64,000 nucleotides of DNA, from positions 56,982,735-57,046,734 of the forward strand of contig CM019070.1 in NCBI GenBank assembly GCA_009667805.1. Reading direction: 5' to 3'. The notes under the pieces are model-generated. The model had not been told where the DNA came from and did no database searches. It saw only the letters and a list, made by a program, of their open reading frames with translations. Origin of the DNA: Leptobrachium leishanense (lineage: Eukaryota; Chordata; Amphibia; Anura; Megophryidae). This document shows, piece after piece, positions 23,775-35,199 of the stretch (position 1 is the first letter of the stretch; every line of letters starts with the position of its first letter). The position numbers were made by a program, and so were the translations under genes.

Positions 23775-23956
23775 AAGTGTTTCCCAAACCTGTCCTCAGG
23801 ACCCCCTAAGAGGCTAGATTTTGCAGATCACCATGAGGAAATGCAGACTGAATCCTGCAATCACTGAGCAGCAAATCATATCATCTGTGCAGTGCTTCAC
23901 ATATCTGGCAAACCTGGCCTGTTAGGGGCTCCTGAGGTCAGGTTTGAGAAACACTG
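23775..23956. mobile_element. hAT-type MITE (182 bp)
   Basis: The ends are AAGTGTTTCCCAAACCTGTC and its inverted partner CAGGTTTGAGAAACACTG. The flanking 8-mers ATATAGAG (23767-23774) and ATATAGGG (23957-23964) differ by one base. Related pieces are at 55959-56070 and 60211-60326. Confidence 0.85.
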
Positions 23957-23964
23957 ATATAGGG

Positions 23965-24775
23965 ACTATGGCACGTGACAGCATCATTTCCAGAATCTGA
24001 AGTAGCTTTGTTTATTGATATGTTGATATCCCACCAATATTCTGCTCTACTGAGTTCTCGTTCTTGATACTTTCATTAATTAATTCCTTCTATGCAATTT
24101 GCATTTTAAAACTTTTAATTCGGTGATATGACAGATTGGAAATTAGACCAGGCTGGCCCAGATGGCTTTTCTCTTTCATACTAACTACCTGAAAATTAAC
24201 TTTTTCAGTTTATCGGCTTACCCCTAGGGAATAATACCCACTGGCATGCCTTGGGCTCTGTCACTCAACATTACCCCCTCTCTCTAAATGGAATTGTTTG
24301 GTAAGAATGACATATGGTATAACTCCTGCACCCGATAAACAGGACATATGCTTTGCATCTGGGGACTGCATAGTCAAAAAACGCATAAGAGTGCCATGCT
24401 GAATTTTTCACTCACGGGCTTCAAAGAAATGTTCATTCATGTCCATAACATGACAACGAATTTATCATTACATAGCTAACACCGAGGCTTCACCGCCCCA
24501 GATGTTGCTTAGTTTTGACTTCTATAACCCTGAACCAAGAACCCAGAACAAATCATGAGGCACACAAACGAACACAAAAGTCATGACATATACTGACCTC
24601 GACAAAACCATAGACAATAATAGGCTCAGATAACACAATTTTGAAACATTTACAAATGTGCAGAATAGTTTTATTTATTTCAATTTCTATTTATATCTTT
24701 GTTTCATGTTAGAAAACAGGTCACCATAGCTGACACTTTAATGAGGAAACCCATGAAGGTGTGGATGGTGTAGGC
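23965..24775. other. Intergenic, nothing recognised
   Basis: No coding region, repeat ends or RNA gene seen. Confidence 0.5.
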
Positions 24776-24908
24776 CAGGAATTTCAAAATCACGACCCTC
24801 AGATGTTGGTGGCCTACAATTCACTGAATTCTTCAAATTCAATAGATGGCCAGGAAATCATGGGAGTTGTAGCTCAGAAGCATCTGGGGACCAGAGTTTG
24901 AGATCTTG
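24776..24908. mobile_element. hAT-type MITE (133 bp)
   Basis: CAGGAATTTCAAAATC at the left pairs loosely with GAGTTTGAGATCTTG at the right. Inner arms are TCAGATGTTGGTGG and AGAAGCATCTGGGG. The flanks GTGTAGGC and GTTTAGGC (24768-24775, 24909-24916) form an 8-bp target duplication with one change. Confidence 0.8.
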
Positions 24909-25709
24909 GTTTAGGCAAATTGCTTACGATTAAATATTGAATTACATTCACAATAAGTCAGAAATACAACCGAAGACTTAAAGAATTCAGCATTCTTTCA
25001 CTGCATTTCATTTTTGTTTTCCTTTTTCCTTTGTTCCAATAGTGGTTTGGAATACCACAATGTGTTTTCTGCTGTTGTGTTGAATTGACCTCTGTCAGTC
25101 ACTTCAGTGGTTTTTCCATTTTTGTTTTGAGTTTGTAAAACTAGCTGTGGCAACTGCAAGAGTTACAAGCCTCCCAATTATCATGTGATTTTAATTTACT
25201 GTGCAAACCATATGGGCAGCGCCAGCAAACTTCTAGGTAACTTTCAGTTGACATCTCCTCAAACTGAATCTCATTAGCTTCCACCCACGATCGTCTGAAG
25301 AGTTTTAATGACTTCATCTTGCCCATTAGCTTCCTTTCGCCAGGTGGCACGATACTTTAATGAGATGTCAAATAATGTTGATCCCTCTTAAGAAAGCCTA
25401 GAGACAGAATACAATAATGAAGATATCAATAACGCTGACCTCACAATACACACCCTCTCATAGGAATCCAGTAGCAAGTTTGTTGAGCGTTGACAAGTGG
25501 GAGCTGATCGCTATCCTCCTGGACCAACAGAAGCCATCTACTTTAGCAGGCTTTCAGATCCTCAGGCAGAGAAAGGGGTGCAGGGGAGGGCTAAGCACAC
25601 TTGACCATTTAAAAATATTAAAAGGCAATGGCGCCTAGAATGTCCCTTTAGTCTGTACAGCAGCAATAGATGAAGATAGGATTCATTGAACTCCAAAATA
25701 TGTTTAAGG

Positions 25710-25846
25710 CAGGGATGTCCAAACTCCAGCCCCCAAAATGTCCATGAACTACAACTTCCATGCTTCTCCATCCATCTAATGCAATCAGAGATATCTGGGA
25801 GCTGTATTTCAGGAACATCTGGGGGGGCAGAGTTTGGACATCTCTG
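25710..25846. mobile_element. hAT-type MITE (137 bp)
   Basis: Ends are CAGGGATGTCCAAACTC and GAGTTTGGACATCTCTG. An exact 8-bp target duplication, GTTTAAGG, lies at 25702-25709 and 25847-25854. Confidence 0.92.
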
Positions 25847-26354
25847 GTTTAAGGCAAACTAAATTTTATGGAAACACTGAGAACAGGCTCCAAAGCTTGC
25901 CCATTAATAAGTGACTACTCGGCATTCAAAAAAGATTATCTTTATTATTATCGGTCTCATTACAATGAAAACCTATACTGTGCACTTATTTTCTGATCCA
26001 AAAATAAGGGCAGCTCAGGCCTGAATTGCCAGGAAAGGCTCACAGACCAATGGTTTATCCACTTACTGCCATTGGTTGTTTCTGTCTTAGTTGGGTCTTG
26101 CCGAGAAGGTACAGCCAATAGCTGACCTCTAAGCAAGATGAGCAGGGTATTGCCAAATCGTAATTATCTCCTGGTTTTATAGACCCTAGACTATATATAT
26201 AAGCTATATCTATTATATATAGTATAGTTTTATATGTAATAAGGAGTCGACCCGAAACGTTATGGAGCACAAAATATGCTTCAGCTTACTGAAACAATGA
26301 AACAAAACCAGAAAACAAACTGAACTGGCATTCTTCAAAATGCAAGGACTTCTT

Positions 26355-27207
26355 GCACAGTGCTGAGAGAGATACTTTTAAAAATAGAGCTCCTTTTTTC
26401 TCTTGCCCTTAATTGGACAGATGCTGCTGACGGCCTTTGCCCAATTATTATTATTTTTTTTTTCTATTTAAGGTAAGTTTACTCACCTTTTTCCTTCGTC
26501 ACGTGCAGCTCCTCCTCTTCAGCTCAGGGATTTCCAAACCCAGAAGTCCCTGAAGCCTTTTCACATAATTTCCAATCCTACGCAACATTCGTAGTGTAGG
26601 AGCCCCAAATTGCGCCCGCTACCAGACAAGTTCCATAGCGCCTGCGCAGAATGATGGATCAGAGCTGCGCGAGTATGTGCAGATCCATCAGCTGCCTTTC
26701 TGAGACTGCTTTATATCGCATGCGGTCTCAGAGGGTGACATCGGAATGCTCTCTGTGTGCTGACACCACTAAAGACTGATCTGGTGACCAGCAGCCAGGA
26801 AATTCAAAATAATGTCTCTGGTGATGCTGAGTGGTGTGGAGGAAACCCCTCTAAGTCACCAAGCAATATCTCCAGATTGGGGCAGAAAAGGGGGGTCGTC
26901 AATCTTCACATCCTGACCACTTTAACCATCGTGACCACTTTCTCTTTTTAGAGTGTCCCTTTTATGCATTAGACACTTTGAATATGTTACAAGCATAGCA
27001 TACCCATAGGGGTCATAGAGTTTATTAGTTACTCAACCAGGCCTTTCCGACCATGGAGCGGTTTGGAGCAACTGCTCCAAGCGGCAAATTCTGGGGGTGG
27101 CAAATTTTGTCGCTGAGCCCCTGCACTATTTTCTTTTTCTTGGCCGACACAGTGATTGCTCCCACCATCCCACGCTGGACTCGAGCCCCGGCGATCTCTG
27201 ATGACCT
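26355..27207 (+). repeat. 865-bp sequence present twice, copy 2
   Basis: It matches 21404-22268 over its whole length, starting at the same GCACAGTGCTGAG. It stops at GATGACCT, where copy 1 continues into its hairpin. Here the next bases are TACAATCTAAGGG, LINE-tail-like text. The copy is therefore truncated at, or interrupted in, the hairpin arm. Confidence 0.9.
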
Positions 27208-27392
27208 TACAATCTAAGGGACTGAGGTAAGTGAAACAAAAGGGAGCATAGGGAGTGTGGAGATAATTACCAGAGAGAGAGTATAGCAGACACTGCATGA
27301 TGATAGACCAAGAGCTTGGACATGATAAGGTTAAACCGAGACAGAAGTGAAGCAGCTGGAAAGGGAGCTTATATAAATGGGTAGGTGGGTGT

Positions 27393-27430
27393 GTGGATGG
27401 ATGGATGGATGGATGGATGGATGGATGGGG
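27393..27430. repeat. (GGAT)n microsatellite
   Basis: About eight uninterrupted GGAT units. Confidence 0.95.
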
Positions 27431-28177
27431 TGGAAGGTTGGGGCAGCAGAGATGCGACTGAGGGAGAATGGGCCTGTGGGTAAGAAAATACAGAGTTTAC
27501 AGAGAGGGCCATTGCCATGAAGGAAGCAGCAGAACAGACTGAGGAGGGAAAAAAAACACAGAATTAAAAGAAAAATGGAGGGAAAGGAGAAAAAAATATA
27601 TAAACTATCAGTCAGGATAAAATATTATTGGAGCAGTAACAGTGTGGAAAAAAATGCTTGATTGAAGGATACCTTGCTTGTTACAGAAGGGAAGATTGGG
27701 GTGATTTCTGGCTTTGCTGGTTGCTTTCAGAGATGAGGATGAGCATAAAGGAATATGGCCCATAATTTTCTGAAGGAATAGTTTTTATTTTTAAAAGTTG
27801 GTCAATACAATCCTAATATACCAAAAAAATACAGAACAGATATTTTCTCCTCATCAGTTCACACCAGCAATGGACTGCTTATCCAAGAAGTGGAATCGTG
27901 GATGGATACACCTGGGAAATATCCAGTTTTTGCATACCTAGGTTCTTCACCTATGACAAAAATACAATCAACACCCAACAGCCAATGTGTTGTTCTTTGA
28001 TGTTCCTGTGCGACTAGGATCGCTTATTAAAATTTCAGATCAGTTACAAAACTGAGATGTTTCTAATATACATTGTGAGATCATCGAAGGAGGAGATTTG
28101 ACACCTCGATGTGTATGAAATGATGTTACACCTTGAACATCTGTGCAGAATAAATATTTGTAAACATATTTCTACAA

Positions 28178-29082
28178 TAAGGCTAGAGTCAGACGAACGC
28201 ATTCTGAGCGCACTCTGCGTGTATGCAAAATGGACAGACGTACTGACGGAAGATACTGTAGACACCACACGATCCGTTTTTCTTGACGGACGTAGAAAAA
28301 AAGGGAACTATGGGTAAAAAAAATTAATATGAAAAATGCTAAAAAATATGAAAAGGATATGAAAAGCCATTGTGTGCGTCAAGGTGCTGGACATCGCAAA
28401 TGCACTGCGTCTCACATCTCCTCATCACTCGCACAGAACGCTACGTGGATGTGGCGCACTCTGTGCGTCTGTGGTAGCGGTTTTACGTTCTAGCTAAGGC
28501 TGGGGTCAGACCAGCGCACTTTTAACGTGCGTTCTGGCGCACATAATTACGGCCGCACTAGCAGCAGATGACGGGCAATGACGGCCAATATACGATGTAC
28601 GGCCGCACAAAAGTCCGGCCGTGCAACGCAAGAGGAATTTGAACGCATTTTTGGGCGAACGCTGAACCGTTAGTACTGACGTACTGAGTGCGCAGCTGCG
28701 GCATAGCGGCGTGTGTGCGTGATTAGGAGATGTCAGACACTGCTAATGTCCAGCCTACATAACGTCCAGACGCAAAAAGAGTTTTATTGACGATCCGTAC
28801 AAAATCACGGCCGAAAATGCGCATCGTCTGACCGTTTTTGCGCATTCCGTGAAAAAATACGTCAATGCGTTCGGACGCACATTTTCACGTTCGCAGGAAA
28901 AATGCTTTCATCTGACCCTAGCCTTAACTTGCGCCCCTTTGCCACGTGTGTTGTGCGTGCGCAGTTCGGTGCGCACGTACTTCGTGTGTGGGTCTCTATT
29001 GATCATGATTCTATGCTACGGCAGACGTTAAACTGTGCGGCAACACGGACGTGATCACTGCGTTCGTCTGACACGGGCCTTA
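28178..29082. mobile_element. TAAGGC-ended inverted-repeat element, outer copy
   Basis: The left end TAAGGCTAGAGTCAGACG and the right end CGTCTGACACGGGCCTTA are inverted. The interior is GC- and CpG-rich with TGCGT/ACGCA words. A second element of the same family lies inside at 28495-28926. The left end of another copy is at 55739. Confidence 0.75.
28495..28926. mobile_element. TAAGGC-ended element, inner (nested) copy
   Basis: The left end is TAAGGCTGGGGTCAGACC and the right end is CATCTGACCCTAGCCTTA. The 432-bp copy lies wholly inside its relative, giving end order left-left-right-right. No clear target duplication was found. Confidence 0.75.
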
Positions 29083-29553
29083 CTCATAAGATAATCCTTT
29101 TAAATCAACAGGAAACCTTTTTTTCTGTTTGCAAACTAGCATCAGGAAATATCTCGATTGGATAATGTTGTTAATGTTGTATTATTTAGAGTTCACTATT
29201 AATGATGAGGCAAGAGACTTTTTCCAGAAATATGACTTTTTGGTAAAGTTCTCCATAAGGCTAGAAACAGCAAATCACTTCTGGGTTTGGGTCCGAGACA
29301 AAACACCAGTTAAGTCAATAATGCCTGTCATCAGATGCCCCTGAATTGTATACAGGAGCTTTGGTGACACCGTGACTGGTCCAGATATTGAGGCAGAAGA
29401 AGCGACTGCTTTCATTTAATTCTGATAAGATTGAAATTTATCCGCCGAAGTAGATTATCAAAACGGTCTTCGCCTTAGTATTCGTCCATATATATACTGT
29501 ACATATAATTAGCAGAGTAAATTAAAATTTTGCATATCCCTTTATTAAAATGT

Positions 29554-29898
29554 TTAACCCCCTGACTGTTATCCTGAGTGTGTCTCGGGTTTAAATTTCA
29601 CCACTGAAAGCGGTAACCCCGAGACACACTCAGACTGTATACATCACCTCTCCCTGCGATCCCTCGCTGATCCTCGCAGTCTCCTCTGGCGATCACGACC
29701 TCATACTTCCTGGATTCCCTTCTCGTGAGGATGGAACCAGGATGTATGAGGTCGCGATTGTCGGAGGAGACTGTGGGGACATCGAGGGAGCGCAGGGACA
29801 GGTGACGTATCCAGCGGCATCCCGAGTGTTGCTCGGGGTTACCGCTTCCAGCATAGGAATTTAACGCCGAACCACACTCGGGATACCGCTAGGGGTGG
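29554..29898. mobile_element. TTAA family C element, right end degraded
   Basis: TTAA at 29554 is followed by CCCCCTGACTGTTATCC. The body forms inverted arms (CATCACCTCTCCCTGCG and CGCAGGGACAGGTGACG). It matches 57476-57830, including GGCATCCCGAGTGTTG and CGCTTCCAGCATAGGAATTT. The expected right TTAA is not seen. Confidence 0.7.
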
Positions 29899-29971
29899 GG
29901 GCAAAAAAAATAATAAAATAGAGTGCTTTAAGACATGGAATTTAAAAATAAATGGTTTAAATAATTTGTTA

Positions 29972-30417
29972 TTAACTCCTTCACTACCAAGTGAGTTTCC
30001 ATAAAAAAGAGTACTCTCGGGAATCAGAGAATATTTGGAAAATCATTTTACTTATAAAGTAATAAATATTTGGGAATATTCACAATGTATTTCTTATTCG
30101 AAAAGCAGTTGTCGCCATCTACTGACCAAAGGGAGTTACTGCAGTCCAGGGCTCCTTGCGGGATCAGGTTGGGAATAGTCTATCAGAGATATTTTCCTCA
30201 TCTGATTTTAAAAAGTGTCAGCAAGTCAGGCATCATCCATGGTGCTAAAACCCTAGGGGCACGTTCTGAAGCCCAAATGCAAATGAAACAGATTTGTAAC
30301 AAACACGTTTAAATGCTTTTGTGCTGCTCAGCTGCAGACAGAGATAACTTGATATAGGGCACCTGATGGTATCTTTGAAGACCCCACTTATCTCGATCTT
30401 GGAAGGGAAGGAGTTAA
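29972..30417. mobile_element. TTAA family B element (446 bp)
   Basis: TTAA lies at 29972-29975 and 30414-30417, with ends CTCCTTCACTACCAAG and CTTGGAAGGGAAGGAG. It contains the family-B blocks GGGCACCTGATGGTATC and GCCATCTACTGACCA. Confidence 0.85.
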
Positions 30418-30679
30418 TATATTTCCTGCTCGTCTTGGAAACTTGTGTAATTTTCATCTTATTTTTGTATACATTAGTTTGGCCTTTACACCATAAAGGA
30501 ACACCACAATAAAAGTGTTTTAACAGTATTTAATTGTGTGCAAATCTACTTATGTCAACTCGAATTGGAAAAACTAATTCCACTATATGATTCTGTTTAA
30601 ATGCACTTGTTTACTTGGCCTTTTATGCTTTTATTTTTCCTTTTTTATTGTTTTTCTTTTTAGAAATCAAGATATTTAG

Positions 30680-31350
30680 GTGGAGGTCACCAAGCATTAA
30701 AAATAAGGTGTGCGTTTGTGTAATAGTTACTAAACATCACTGCCCATGTACATTGCAACTTTTTAATATTTAATTTTATTGCTGGCAGAGGCTACAGAAT
30801 TTAAAATGCACAGCGTGTTATAGTCATCTAAACGCATACACCTGTCAGCACTTAGTTGTTTAGTCCTGCTCGACAATAACCAGTATTGTTTGGTTTCTCT
30901 TAATAGACTTGCAATTACTCGTGGGCTTTCATTAAGCAAATGCTCATAATGATTTGTGCAGTGCAAGCGAAGCCAGGAGGTGAGATGAAAATGCATTTCT
31001 TTTAATTTTCACGACTATGGGTTTAGTGGAAAATATCTTTAATTGACCTCGCCTCTTAATACAATGTTATACGCTCGCAGGATGGAGATTTTTAACAAAC
31101 AAATATGCAGAAATAAAGGAAAATGATTTCAAAACGTAAACCTCAATTAAAAGAAATGTAAGTGAAAACTATTCTTATAAACCGGGCTTTATAATTGTTA
31201 AAAATCTGTATTACCACTTGTTATTACATTGCATAAACACTCTTAATGTATGCAAATGCTACAAGAGGCGTTAGTGACTTAAAAAGCGTTTAATTCTAAT
31301 TGCAGTTAAAATGTAATCCACTGCCTCCTTTGCATTTGTAAGTATATCTC
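30680..31350. other. Possible conserved non-coding element
   Basis: No repeat ends. The stretch is rich in ATTA words, with GCAATTACTCGTGGGC, CATAATGATTTGTGCAG and CTTTAATTGACCTCGCC. It is flanked by older transposons but is itself free of them. Conservation is inferred, not tested. Confidence 0.3.
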
Positions 31351-31409
31351 CTCTTCCAATGGGTAGGTCACTTCCACTCCCAAAATGCTCCTCAGGAGAG
31401 ATACAGTAT

Positions 31410-32466
31410 CAGGATTATTCACAGAGAGCCGATCTGGCACCAAAATGTGAATTTCTCCATTCGGCTACTCAGAAAGCAGGCAGTTGGCCAAATTTTGGCG
31501 AATTGCCAGCAAGTACGGTGTTTTATGTGGATTATAATGACAGTGCAAGCCATTAGTGAACAGAAGTCATGTTCCTAGAAGAGAACCCACAGAACAGAAC
31601 AGGAAACGCATCACAGGAAACAAGTGTCATAGAGATAAATCATAGAGTTGCATATAAACAAAACATAACACTCATAACATACGGTGCCTGTTCGAAGGCA
31701 GTGAAATCCCCATAGAGAAGCAATGGTTCGTCTATTCACCACCGAACACCACGGAAATGTCAGTGAAATGCCCTGATGTTCGGTGTTTTCATTCGGCAGG
31801 TTTAATCAGGCAAATACCATAGGTTTCAATGTAAAAAATATTCCCGTTTTAATACAATATCTATTAAACCGTTTATTCTTTTAATCTGCAGCAAAAAGTC
31901 TCTTTATTTTGTAGGATCTTTTAGGCATTTTTCAGGAATTTTTTTTTCTGTAACAGACCCTTTTTAATATCATTCATAGGAGCTTATATGTTAATTCCAG
32001 ACATTTTCGTTCAGTAGTTTTTTTGCAAACGGCATTTCAATTCTGACACTTTCAATCGTTTTATTATTTTTATTTACCCGTCCGGCAATTTGTCGTTTTC
32101 TCTCAATTCAGGTTCAGCGGATCATTGGATCCGATCCGATCCAATAATGAATCGGATCAGATCGGAACGGATACAATTTTTCTATGTGATTTTTTAAAAA
32201 AAGAGCCGCAAACCTGCTGAAACTATCGAATCCGATACTTTCAGCCGGTTCTCTTTGTATTTTTGAATCAAAACCAATTCGATAATACACCTGACCCACC
32301 GAAATTATGGGATCCGATAATTTCATCAGTTCTGCATCTTTTTTTTTTTCCAGCGGCTTTTCCCTGCACTCCGGGGAACCTGCAGTGAATGTAGAATTCA
32401 CTGCAGGGTGAGGAAATTTGATTCCCCGAAGTGTGGTGACATTTCGGTGTTCTGTGAATAACCCCT
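31410..32466. mobile_element. CAGGGTTATTC-type inverted-repeat element, copy 1
   Basis: The left end CAGGATTATTCACAGAGAGC and right end TTCTGTGAATAACCCCT are inverted, with TAT on both sides. The interior holds a segment near 31820-31930 (CCCGTTTTAATACAATATC) shared with three other elements. A 159-bp insert at 31521-31679 is flanked by TACGGTG on both sides (31514-31520, 31680-31686). A GATCC/GATCGGAT-rich stretch lies near 32115-32175. Confidence 0.7.
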
Positions 32467-33359
32467 TATGTGTCTTATATACAAAACTAGGTGACCACGA
32501 TAAAGAGAAAATATTTTGTCTGTAGGAGAGCAAGGTCAGAGATTCTTGGGGACACATGGCACGGATTAGCTGCTGTGCACAGAGGAAATACAATGCATTG
32601 TATGATTATCTTTCTTTTTTGGATGAGATTCTAATCTTTTGGATGTTCTGCCCTACGAAATTGCTACATGTTGGGGTGCACAAAAAAAAACATTGAATAC
32701 ATAATACCATAAACTTTCCGCTCACTTTTTCCTCAATGAAAAGTTGAAATTGAACCTTGTTATAAGAATAGTCAGTTATTTGGGAAGCGGTGAAGACCTG
32801 TGGTTGATGTGGAGCCACCTTCGGCAATGTGAGAGCAGCTGGACGATGGAATGCCATTGATGGGTCTCCCACAGAGATCTTCCAGCTCTCCCTCAATGAG
32901 TAAGCACCTTTCCCATGCCACTCAACAGCAATGCTACCTCAGATGGTTATATCCGGACCCAAGCCATTGAACTAATGGATATATTTTGAGACACTTGCCA
33001 AGGGGCACCCCTGAACCTTTAAAATGGAGAATGGAGTTACTTCTCTAATCATGTGACGGTGGCCAAGATCCCCTTAACTATTGTCTGGAGTCTAGGCCCC
33101 ATATAGGAGTTATACTTTTCACACTCCGATGGTTCACCTGGCACCATACCCATTGGGTAAATGTGTGAGGAGGTATTTAATAAAAAAAATGAGATAAATA
33201 AGGTGTGGGTGAGGGAAAGGCAAAGGCAAAGATAGCGAAAGAAGGGGAAATTACAGGTATTAATGGGGGAGTGAGGGCGAAGAGAAATAGGGAATCTATT
33301 TATTTTGTTTTGTGTTGTATATTTATTAATATAATTATCTATATTTTATGACCAAATGT
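32467..33359. other. Intergenic, nothing recognised
   Basis: No coding region, RNA gene or repeat ends seen. Confidence 0.5.
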
Positions 33360-34122
33360 GGAATCTGGTTCCTCTGGTCTCCAGCCTCCATTGTCCTTCA
33401 TCACCAGTCTCCAGATTCCTATAGCATCCTTCAGCATCCAGATTCATACAGACTGTCAGGACCCTTGTCTAGTGCCATGCTCTGACCCTGGCAGCCGCCT
33501 TCCTGTGCTGCACATCTCCAGACCAGGTGCTCAAGTTCACAAGCCCTAGTATTCCCAATCTCAAAACACATTGACCACGTGATCATTTAGCACTGGCCGA
33601 TTCCAATAAGGGGCTACACCTCTATTCAGCCAGTGCTTCCTTAGTATTGCCCTTGTTCTCAAAGAGTAAAGAGCCATGCGTTCTTACTCCGTATCCTGTT
33701 GCTCCCCGTACTCTCCCTGCCTTCCCCATGGACTCACGTACCTCTCACACATACACACCATCTCAACACAATCCTCGTATCTCCAGCAAAACCTGTTTTG
33801 GTCACTGTACTACTCCATCTCCCACTATCCCTACCAGTGTCCTCAGCATTCTGTGTCGTGCTCCAAGGCCTCCAGCCTGGTGGTTAGTGATGAGCCGAAC
33901 ACCCCCGTGTTCGGCTCGCATACGAACTAGAACAATTTCAAAAGTTCGAATTCGAACACGATTCAAACTCAATTCAAGTCAATTGGACTCGAACGTTCGA
34001 ATTTTCGAGTGCCCTCCAAGAGGGAATATATGCAATATATTTGCCATAAAAGGTGTATGGGGGTCCGGGTACTGCCCTGGGGGACAGGAAACAATGAAGA
34101 GAAAGTAAAAAAGAATATGGTT

Positions 34123-35043
34123 TTAACCCTTTCAATGCTGAGTGCTGAGCCATTTCCCCGCTGTGCGTTGAGCTAATTTTTACCGCTCTTGCTCATGTTT
34201 AAATGCGATTTGAAGCCATGGGAAATGTTTGAGCAACAACAAGTGGGAAAAATTACGATCTTAACACAAACGTTAACACTCACTTGCGTGAGCATTAACG
34301 TTTTCTGCAGCGTTCATCGCATATTTGTAACGATTCCCCAGGACAGACCTGGTAGCCAGGATCCCTGGTAACAGACGTCTAACCCTCCGATCCTTATGAT
34401 GGTCGGGACCACTAAACCTAACCTCTAACAGCCACACAGGCCGGGGAGACAGCACCAACAATATACACCACAGACTGAGATCAATATACATTTGTACTGC
34501 GCTATAGTGTATGGCAGGATGGAAGCACACCAGCAGTAACAACTAGCAGCGGAATATACCAGAGAGGGGCGCAGTGCGAGAGTAGTTGTTATAACAAAAC
34601 CGGGTCAGCAACGTTTAGGCACTTGTACTGTGCTACTGTATATGGTGAGAATCGGCGCACACCAGTAGCAACAGGAGGCAAACAGAACAGGCAGGGAGTA
34701 CACAGAGAGAATAGTCAAATGGCAGGCAAAGTCGGCAACAGATCGGGTCCTCAGAACAAACAGGGTCAGTAACAAGTGCACAAAATGATTCGGTAAGCTA
34801 GCGATGCGGGAATGAAACTCCACGGCAAGGCAAGGTGTACAGCGCGCGCTCGTGATTTAAAAGGTCCTGGCGGCTCCATGTCATCACGCCGCAGCCTGCC
34901 CCATGATCACTCACAGCTGCGCCTGGTGCCGCCAGAGCTCCTGGCATTCAGCCAGCTGGCGGCACCATGCGTCCGGGCCCCCCCCGATCGCCACCCAGGG
35001 TCCTGGATGTCACAATAGTACAATCCAAACGCAAATGGGTTAA
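34123..35043. mobile_element. TTAA family A element, interrupted
   Basis: TTAA at 34123-34126 is followed by CCCTTTCAATGCTGAG, then GCTAATTTTTACCGCT and TTTAAATGCGATTTGAAGCC as in the element at 470. The right TTAA is probably at 35040-35043 after CAAATGGG. An LTR-like block at 34326-35014 occupies most of the interior. The right boundary is tentative. Confidence 0.5.
34326..35014 (-). mobile_element. LTR-like block (possible solo LTR)
   Basis: It begins TGTAACG and ends TGTCACA, the same inverted TGT/ACA style as the LTR at 10493-11255. It contains two related copies of a TTGTACTG...GCACACCAGYAG segment (near 34492 and 34623). No matching 5-bp flank was found, so the call is tentative. Confidence 0.4.
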
Positions 35044-35080
35044 GTAACCCTCTACAGTCTGACGCTAGCTTTAACCGGCA

Positions 35081-35199
35081 CGCTGTGTGCAGCTTCTGAG
35101 TAGATACTCTATTAGTGTAGCAGGGAAGCCGGCTGCGCATTTTGCATCGCTCCCTCTACACTAATAGTGTATCTTCTTAGAAGCTGCACACAGCGCGCC
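35081..35199. repeat. Hairpin with about 42-bp arms
   Basis: GCTGTGTGCAGCTTCTGAG...ATTAGTGTAG at the left pairs with CTACACTAAT...AGAAGCTGCACACAGC at the right, with few mismatches. The loop is about 35 nt. Confidence 0.85.

Noticed and set aside
26245..26275. Possible fourth hammerhead-like motif (CCCGAAACGTTATGG)
   Set aside because: The GAAAC box is present but no CTGATGA-type box or stem II precedes it.
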